Positions 44,652-49,228 of a stretch of DNA of 49,228 bases are shown here, piece by piece. Origin of the DNA: Lachnospiraceae bacterium (GTDB lineage: Bacteria; Bacillota_A; Clostridia; Lachnospirales; Lachnospiraceae). Position numbers and translations under genes: made by a program. Within the stretch, counting starts at the first letter, position 1. Each line of letters begins with the position of its first letter. The stretch is from the NCBI GenBank assembly GCA_016287765.1, contig JAEEWS010000016.1, positions 1 through 49,228 of the forward strand. Reading direction: 5' to 3'. Below the pieces are notes generated by a model. That model saw only the letters and a list, made by a program, of their open reading frames with translations, did not search any database and was not told the DNA's origin.

Positions 44652-45854
44652 TTATTCTTCCTTTTCATTGTCCGGCTTGTCGTCGGCCTGTTTGTTTTTC
44701 TTTCCCAGACCGGAAAATACCGCTTTATAAACAGACATCTGAGGATCGTTCAGGTTCAGGGCTTCGCCCTCTTTGAGAAGCCTCTCGTCCTCTTCTGTAT
44801 CTTCTTCATCCTTTTCTTCCGCAGCTCTGACTGTGGCTGCTTCCTTTTCGGACTGCTCCACCATTGCTCCGATGGCGGTCTGCTTTATGGCCTTCTTTGC
44901 CCCTGCCCTGCGTTTTTCTCTGTCGGCCTTTGCCTCATCGGAGACCACCACTTCGCCGAGGATCACCTTGTCAAGCTTGGGGACTGCCTTAACGTAATAG
45001 TAGTAATCATCGTCCTCAAACTGCACAGTTTCAACTCCGGAGTAGTCAAGGATCGTCCTGAAGAACTGCAGGATGTAAACCAGAAGCACGGAAATGAGGG
45101 AACCCAGTACCACATTACCGATGGAAATGGACAGGTCCGCCAAGGCTGCTGCGGCAACATGCCCCAGAAGCATCAAAACACCGCCCATGGCGATGGTGAT
45201 CTCAAAGGCGTAATCAAAACGGATCTGTCTCATGGCCCACATAACGATGATGACCACCGCGAATATGCCTGCTACAAAGAACATCTCCCTGTTTGCAAAA
45301 ATGTCGCTGATAAACTTGGTGTAAAGAGCCAGCACGTCATCAAGAGAGCCGATCTTTTCTCCCGTAACGGAATTGTTCACCGCGCCGAACACATAATAAA
45401 CGATCACGCCCACCGCTGCGGGGAAGATCGCCATGGGAGTGGCTGTCATGCCCAGAATGATGGGAACGATGTAGTGGAGATTGAACCGTACAAGTAAGGG
45501 GATCGCCACCAGTGCATAGGCAAACTTGCCGGAAAACCTGGCGGCAAAGCAATACAGCACGATCAGTATCGCCAGCACAAGGGCAGCCATGATGACATTG
45601 GCCTTGAAGACTTCATAGACCGCTATACATATGCACAAAAGAATGGTGATCATAGGGGGAAGGATCGCACCCGCCACTCCGAAAAGAAGCTTGAACAGCC
45701 CCTTTGAAAGCATTGGGCTGTAATTAAGGCTCCTTACGATGCTGTCATAGGCAGCAAAAGAGATGATAAATTTTAAAGCCAGTTCGATGACGAACCGGTA
45801 CTTCTGAAATGCCTGTCTTGCCGCATTTCTGAACGCCATCAGGTTACTTAACAT
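44652..45854 (-). CDS. Polytopic membrane protein of unknown function
   Basis: From ATG at 45854, which has GGAGGT 8 bases upstream, the protein is 400 residues; the open frame extends further to 45941 but would overlap the upstream gene. It has about eight to ten hydrophobic segments to residue ~285, then a long charged, probably cytoplasmic tail (Lys/Arg-rich, then Glu/Asp-rich). A YYYYVKA stretch follows the last membrane segment. I recognise no catalytic motif. Its place 3 bases upstream of cdaA suggests a partner of the c-di-AMP module or of the exporter, but this is only context. Confidence 0.7.
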   Translation of the reverse strand: MLSNLMAFRNAARQAFQKYRFVIELALKFIISFAAYDSIVRSLNYSPMLSKGLFKLLFGVAGAILPPMITILLCICIAVYEVFKANVIMAALVLAILIVLYCFAARFSGKFAYALVAIPLLVRFNLHYIVPIILGMTATPMAIFPAAVGVIVYYVFGAVNNSVTGEKIGSLDDVLALYTKFISDIFANREMFFVAGIFAVVIIVMWAMRQIRFDYAFEITIAMGGVLMLLGHVAAAALADLSISIGNVVLGSLISVLLVYILQFFRTILDYSGVETVQFEDDDYYYYVKAVPKLDKVILGEVVVSDEAKADREKRRAGAKKAIKQTAIGAMVEQSEKEAATVRAAEEKDEEDTEEDERLLKEGEALNLNDPQMSVYKAVFSGLGKKNKQADDKPDNEKEE

Positions 45855-46275
45855 GTCTCTTGACCTCCCTTCCCGCACGGGCAGTTTCTTCTTCGTAGTA
45901 GAAGGAACGCATGCGGCGAAGCATTCTGAAGTATCTTGCAAGCTTGTTACGGGAACGATTGTAATGGATCATTCCGAAAACAAGGGAGGCCATCACGTAA
46001 ACTGCCAGGATCACGATGTAGATGGCGATGAGTCTCTGCATGATCATCAGGTAGTTCAGGTTGACAGCGTTGCTCACAATGTATTCCATATTATATAAAA
46101 CTCCGAGTCCGACCAGAAAGACAAAGCCGATGGTTACGGAAACAAAGGATCTGAGCATTCTGTCCCTCAGGTAATCGCGTCTGAAGTACCTGCTGAGTCT
46201 CAGATCCTCCTTGCCTTCACCTTTTTCGTAAAGTGCAAGCTTTGTCATGAGTCTGACCTTTCTGTTGTTTATCAT
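45844..46275 (-). CDS. Small two-segment membrane protein of unknown function
   Basis: From ATG at 46275 (GAGGTGA 8 bases upstream) a 143-residue protein with a basic N-terminal part, two hydrophobic segments (about 45-63 and 80-105) and a basic C-terminus rich in Arg and Tyr. The frame extends to 46308 without a better start. It is the first gene of the run that continues through cdaA and the exporter, and overlaps the next gene by 11 bases. No family recognised. Confidence 0.68.
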   Translation of the reverse strand: MINNRKVRLMTKLALYEKGEGKEDLRLSRYFRRDYLRDRMLRSFVSVTIGFVFLVGLGVLYNMEYIVSNAVNLNYLMIMQRLIAIYIVILAVYVMASLVFGMIHYNRSRNKLARYFRMLRRMRSFYYEEETARAGREVKRHVK

Positions 46276-46312
46276 TTCAAAAATCACCTCAAAGTCAGAA
46301 TATACCACGTTT

Positions 46313-46342
46313 ATGATAACATAATCAATGTACGGGTGTCAA
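46313..46342 (-). promoter_or_regulatory. Promoter of the cdaA-exporter operon
   Basis: On the minus strand, a perfect TTGACA (46337-46342), an 18-base spacer and TATCAT (46313-46318). It sits right after the permease terminator and about 38 bases before the first start codon. Confidence 0.82.
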
Positions 46343-46350
46343 TTGTTCAT

Positions 46351-46390
46351 AAAAAAAAGCAGACAGACATTTCCTCAATGTCTGCCCGCT
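46351..46390 (-). terminator. Intrinsic terminator after the uracil permease gene
   Basis: On the minus strand, a stem built from GCAGACATT and AATGTCTGTCTGC followed by eight T (46351-46358). A small CCCG/CGGG hairpin precedes it. Confidence 0.88.
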
Positions 46391-46421
46391 TCGGGAACGT
46401 TTTTTTGTTCAGGTCAAAGCC

Positions 46422-47795
46422 TTACTTATTGTGCTTTTTCTCAAGTGCGTTAAGTACAGTGTTTACAAGGATTCCGAGGATCAGTGCGCAAGCTACGGAA
46501 GTGATGGTGATCTCGCCAAACTTGAGAACAAGTCCACCGATACCGCAGATCAGGATGGTGGAAACAACGAAGAGGTTCTTGTTGTCCTCAAGGTCAACCT
46601 TCTGGATCATCTTGAGACCGCTTACTGCGATGAAACCGTAGAGTGCTACACAAACGCCGCCCATTACACAAGAGGGAATGGAATTAACGAATGCAACGAA
46701 GGGAGAAAGGAAGGAGATCACGATTGCAAGGATGGAAGTGCAAAGGATCGTTACAACGGAAGCATTTCCGGTGATAGCCACACAAGCGATGGACTCACCG
46801 TAGGTGGTGTTGGGGCAGCCTCCGAAAAATGCGCCTGCCATGGAACCTACGCCGTCTCCGAGAAGTGTTCTGTTGAGACCGGGTTCTTCAAGAAGGTCCT
46901 TCTCAATGATGGAGGAAATGTTCTTGTGATCTGCAATGTGCTCTGCGAATACTACAAATGCTACGGGAACGTAGGCAACCGCAACAGTTCCGATGTAAGA
47001 AGCGGACAGGCCGTCAAAACCGCCGAATGCCTTGGTAAATGTGAAGGTGGGAATGCTGATAAATGTGGAAACCTTAACACCGCCGGCTGTAAGATTTGTA
47101 AAGGAGCTGAAATCGCTGATAAGGAGGCTGTCGTTACCCGATACAGATCCGATTGCTGTGAAGATCGCGGAAACTGCATATCCTGCAAGGATACCGATGA
47201 TGAAAGGAATGAGCTTGATGTTCTTGCTTCCGATGGTGGAGCAGATGATGGTCACGAAGAGTGTTACGAGACCGCAAAGAACCGCAATGAGGGTGGAACC
47301 GCCTGCGGGAGCCTTCTGAAGATCGCCCACGGCGTTTCCTGCAAGAGAAAGTCCGATGATGGCAACTGTAGGTCCGATAACCACTGCGGGCATCAGTTTG
47401 TTAACCCAGCCTGCACCTACAAGCTTTACGATTATTGAGATTACGACATAGACAAGTCCTGCGAAAACAGCACCCAGGATGAGACCGAGATAACCGACTG
47501 CGGCGCTTGCTGCACCTGCAAATGCGGCTGTCATGGAGCCGATGAACGCAAATGAAGATCCCAGGAATACAGGGCTCTTAAAGCGTGTGAAAAGAAGGTA
47601 GACCAGAGTTCCTATGCCTGCTCCGAAAAGAGCTGCGGCAGAGCTCATGCTGTCCGAGCCGGAAAGATTTGCGTTACCGTTGATGATGATGGGCACGACG
47701 AGTGTGGCGGTCATGATGGCCAGCAGCTGCTGCAGGGCGTAGACAATGGTCTTGCCCATAGCGGGCTTGTCATTGATACCGTAAGTGAGTTTCAT
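46422..47795 (-). CDS. uraA: Uracil/xanthine permease (NCS2 family, UraA-like)
   Basis: Proton-coupled nucleobase uptake across the membrane. From ATG at 47795 (GGAGG 7 bases upstream) it has 457 residues and about 12-14 hydrophobic segments. Family marks are ALQQLLAIMTATLVVPI near the N-terminus, the substrate-site Glu in VFAEHIADHKN and the GGCPNTTYGES motif typical of UraA-type uracil transporters. The open frame reaches 47852, but this would run into the leader. A 250-base leader with a terminator-like hairpin precedes it. Confidence 0.93.
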   Translation of the reverse strand: MKLTYGINDKPAMGKTIVYALQQLLAIMTATLVVPIIINGNANLSGSDSMSSAAALFGAGIGTLVYLLFTRFKSPVFLGSSFAFIGSMTAAFAGAASAAVGYLGLILGAVFAGLVYVVISIIVKLVGAGWVNKLMPAVVIGPTVAIIGLSLAGNAVGDLQKAPAGGSTLIAVLCGLVTLFVTIICSTIGSKNIKLIPFIIGILAGYAVSAIFTAIGSVSGNDSLLISDFSSFTNLTAGGVKVSTFISIPTFTFTKAFGGFDGLSASYIGTVAVAYVPVAFVVFAEHIADHKNISSIIEKDLLEEPGLNRTLLGDGVGSMAGAFFGGCPNTTYGESIACVAITGNASVVTILCTSILAIVISFLSPFVAFVNSIPSCVMGGVCVALYGFIAVSGLKMIQKVDLEDNKNLFVVSTILICGIGGLVLKFGEITITSVACALILGILVNTVLNALEKKHNK

Positions 47796-47870
47796 AGATT
47801 TTTCCTCCGTTGCTGTTGGTTTGTTTTTATAAGCACGCGACTTGCGCCGCAAGAGCTTTCGTGATGGCCT

Positions 47871-47927
47871 AAAAAAAGAGGCGATTCAGGGAAATGGGAT
47901 TAATACCGTTTCCAAAAAATCGTCTCC
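47871..47927 (-). terminator. Attenuator-like terminator in the uracil permease leader
   Basis: On the minus strand, GAGACGATT (47919-47927) pairs with AATCGCCTC (47878-47886), one mismatch, around an inner GGAAA/TTTCC stem (47890-47894 with 47909-47913), followed by seven T (47871-47877). It lies between the promoter and the gene, so transcription would stop before the gene unless the hairpin is prevented. A further hairpin CCGTG/CACGG lies upstream near 47950-47965 and another (CTTGC/GCAAG) near 47840-47853. Confidence 0.65.
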
Positions 47928-48058
47928 GAAAAATGAAATGACAACCGTTCCGTGCTAAACACGGGAACAGCCTTTATCCTCTGCATTATTAAATTTTTGG
48001 TCTTAGTTCTTAACATGATGTCCGCTCCCAAAAATCCTGCCGAATTTCACTTGGAGAA

Positions 48059-48087
48059 ATGATAGCACTTTGATGCGGATTTGGGAA
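48059..48087 (-). promoter_or_regulatory. Promoter of the uracil permease transcript
   Basis: On the minus strand, TTCCCA (48082-48087), a 17-base spacer and TATCAT (48059-48064). It implies a leader of about 255 bases before the permease ATG. Confidence 0.6.
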
Positions 48088-48127
48088 GAGGAAATTTATT
48101 CATTTTTAATTATTTTCGCTAATGAGA

Positions 48128-48532
48128 TTATTTAACTTTTTTATACTCCGTGTTGTCGATCTTGATGGTATCCTTGCCTCTGTAGAAGGAGTAGGTGTAA
48201 TCGCTGGAAACCTTCTCGGTCTTGCCGTCGTCGGTCTTCTTCTCTTCGGTAAAGGTGAATGTGATCTGATTGTCCTTGATCTTGTACTTTCCTACCTGAG
48301 TGCCCGATCTGGAAAAACCTAACACGGATCCCTCAACAGTAATACTTACTTTATTAAGTCCGGAAAAAACATAAGTAGTCGAACCACCAAGCGTCTGACT
48401 TCCAATTTCACTCTTATAAGTTCCGAATACCCTTGTGGTCATCACAAACCATACGCAGGCACCGATAGCCGCAAGTACAACTACTGTTGAAATAATGGTT
48501 CCCAAACTGCTTTTACTTTTCTTTCTTGACAT
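48128..48532 (-). CDS. Small membrane-anchored protein with beta-rich domain
   Basis: A 134-residue protein with a basic start (MSRKKSKSS), one hydrophobic segment at about 10-31 and an extracytoplasmic beta-rich domain with alternating Thr, Tyr, Val and Lys. The pattern (a G-T-Y-K strand, a G-K-Y-x-I strand, then I-x-x-T-F-T-F) recalls small lipocalin-like or DUF5640-type domains of Clostridia, but I cannot name the family. No lipobox Cys is seen. The ribosome site is GGAGG and a strong promoter stands upstream. Confidence 0.78.
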   Translation of the reverse strand: MSRKKSKSSLGTIISTVVVLAAIGACVWFVMTTRVFGTYKSEIGSQTLGGSTTYVFSGLNKVSITVEGSVLGFSRSGTQVGKYKIKDNQITFTFTEEKKTDDGKTEKVSSDYTYSFYRGKDTIKIDNTEYKKVK

Positions 48533-48558
48533 TTTAACATCCTCCGTTTAATAGTTGA

Positions 48559-48584
48559 GCGGCAGGATCTCACAACCCTGCCGC
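48559..48584 (-). other. 5'-end hairpin in the leader of the small membrane protein gene
   Basis: An 8-bp perfect inverted repeat GCGGCAGG/CCTGCCGC. It starts within about 15 bases of the expected transcription start, a position where hairpins often protect mRNA from decay. On the plus strand it is followed by CCCC and four T, but no plus-strand gene ends here. Confidence 0.5.
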
Positions 48585-48598
48585 CCCTTTTGCCATGT

Positions 48599-48627
48599 AT
48601 TATAGCATTTTTTTGTTTCATTATCAA
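48599..48627 (-). promoter_or_regulatory. Strong promoter of the small membrane protein gene
   Basis: On the minus strand, TTGATA (48622-48627), a 17-base spacer and a perfect TATAAT (48599-48604) preceded by TGC, an extended -10 element. Confidence 0.88.
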
Positions 48628-48648
48628 ATAAAGTAAATCTTAAGCCGA

Positions 48649-49228
48649 TCACTTCTGTACAAGATGTACGGCAAAGCCGCCGAAGTCGTCCTTAAGGTAG
48701 ATCCTTGTCATCTTGTTGTTCTTGTAAAGAGCGGACTCCTTATCGAACTCGAAGCCCTGAAGCTCCATGTGGTAGATAGCTCTCTCGATGTAGTTGGTAC
48801 CGATGGCGATGTGACCGAGCTTGCCGGGGCCCATGGACTTGTTTACTTCGATAGCCGAGCTTGCGAAGATGGAAGAATTGCCGGGCTTAACTTCGAATCC
48901 GAAGAATCTGCCGAACATTTCGGCAACAGCCATAGCCTTCTGCTCGTTCTCGCAATTGATGCCGAGATGTTTGAACTCGAAGCCGAGCATTGTGTTTACA
49001 GCTTCTCTTGTGAGTCTCTTTATCTCGTCGAACTGACCGTTAGCGATCATGTCGCTCTTAACCATCCAGCTGCCGCCGCATGCAACGATCTTCGGGAAAT
49101 CAAGGTAATCCTTAAGATTGTTGGCATTGATACCGCCGGTAGGCATGAAACGAACGCCCGTGTAGGGAGCTGCCATAGCCTTGATCTTGGCGATACCACC
49201 GGACTGCTCGGCGGGGAAGGACTTAACG
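48649..49228 (-). CDS. eda: KDPG/KHG aldolase fused to a C-terminal VOC domain (5' part outside window)
   Basis: The frame is open through the right edge. The first visible residues (VKSFPAEQSGG, then VRFMPTGGIN) are the Schiff-base Lys region and phosphate-binding end of the Eda TIM barrel, which splits 2-keto-3-deoxy-6-phosphogluconate into pyruvate and glyceraldehyde-3-phosphate, or handles 4-hydroxy-2-oxoglutarate. About 110 further residues follow that Eda does not need: FKHLGINCENEQKAMAVAEM, GHIAIGTN and a final GGFAVHLVQK form a vicinal-oxygen-chelate (glyoxalase-like) fold with candidate His ligands. The internal Met at 49176 is not the start. Neighbouring sugar-acid genes, if any, lie outside. 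Confidence 0.85.
   Translation of the reverse strand, partial: VKSFPAEQSGGIAKIKAMAAPYTGVRFMPTGGINANNLKDYLDFPKIVACGGSWMVKSDMIANGQFDEIKRLTREAVNTMLGFEFKHLGINCENEQKAMAVAEMFGRFFGFEVKPGNSSIFASSAIEVNKSMGPGKLGHIAIGTNYIERAIYHMELQGFEFDKESALYKNNKMTRIYLKDDFGGFAVHLVQK

Noticed and set aside
46431..47438. A 335-codon open frame on the plus strand
   Set aside because: It is antisense to the clear uracil permease gene, very rich in Cys, Gly, Asn and Asp, with no family motif and no promoter. It is a shadow of the codon pattern.
47796..48058. PyrR-binding site or purine riboswitch in the permease leader
   Set aside because: A GCAGAGGATAAAGGCT stretch only loosely resembles the PyrR loop (extra bases), and the purine riboswitch core is missing. 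Only the terminator-like stem is supported.
48559..48600. Plus-strand terminator (GC-rich hairpin followed by four T)
   Set aside because: No plus-strand gene ends there; the position at the 5' end of a strong minus-strand promoter makes a leader hairpin more likely.

Overview
All recognisable genes in this window lie on the minus strand, so transcription runs from high to low coordinates. The gene set (SigA/RpoD with DnaG, a dGTPase-like protein, TrmK, a TGS-domain uridine-kinase-like protein, QueH, CdaA/CdaR, moderately AT-rich DNA, strong AGGAGG-type ribosome sites) points to a Gram-positive member of the Clostridia, most likely Lachnospiraceae; that family call is an inference.

Region 1 (1-18.7 kb, right to left from the promoter at about 18.78 kb) is one tightly packed glycan operon. 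It starts with an O-antigen-ligase/polymerase-like membrane protein and a PglE/PglC/PglD-like trio that implies an acylated 2,4-diamino sugar linked to undecaprenyl phosphate. Next comes a nine-gene insert not usual for such operons: FabZ-like dehydratase, L-fucose-isomerase-like protein, acyl carrier protein, split transketolase, acyl-AMP ligase, type II thioesterase, LuxE-like acyl-protein synthetase and LuxC-like acyl reductase. After this come a glycosyltransferase, a PglK-like ABC flippase and CapE-CapF-CapG for UDP-N-acetyl-L-fucosamine; CapG is cut by the window edge. The insert looks able to make an acyl aldehyde and extend it by a two-carbon ketol unit, possibly giving an unusual sugar or acyl substituent. 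This is the main candidate for an undescribed system.

Region 2 (18.8-23.7 kb) holds two tandem paralogous secreted proteins with bacterial Ig-like domains. The larger (856 aa) looks like an abundant surface-layer-type protein with an EF-hand-like loop. The pair sits directly upstream of the glycan operon, behind a 422-base leader, and could be its glycosylation target.

Region 3 (23.7-39.3 kb) is housekeeping: threonine synthase overlapping an AP2-domain protein, RNase P RNA, a TGS kinase, TrmK, RpoD, DnaG, dGTPase-like, QueH, HisC, a CehA-like PHP hydrolase, a divergent ClpX-like ATPase without recognisable IGF and RKH loops, and a WbaP-type phosphoglycosyl transferase behind a good promoter.

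Region 4 (39.4-49.2 kb) is envelope and transport: an HtrA-like protease whose promoter spacer holds a palindrome; a six-gene run with two unknown membrane proteins, the c-di-AMP synthase CdaA, its regulator CdaR and a TagGH/Wzm-Wzt-like polysaccharide exporter; a uracil/xanthine permease behind an attenuator-like leader; a small membrane-anchored protein with a near-consensus promoter; and the 3' part of a KDPG-aldolase-VOC fusion at the edge. I saw no tRNA, IS element, prophage or CRISPR array.
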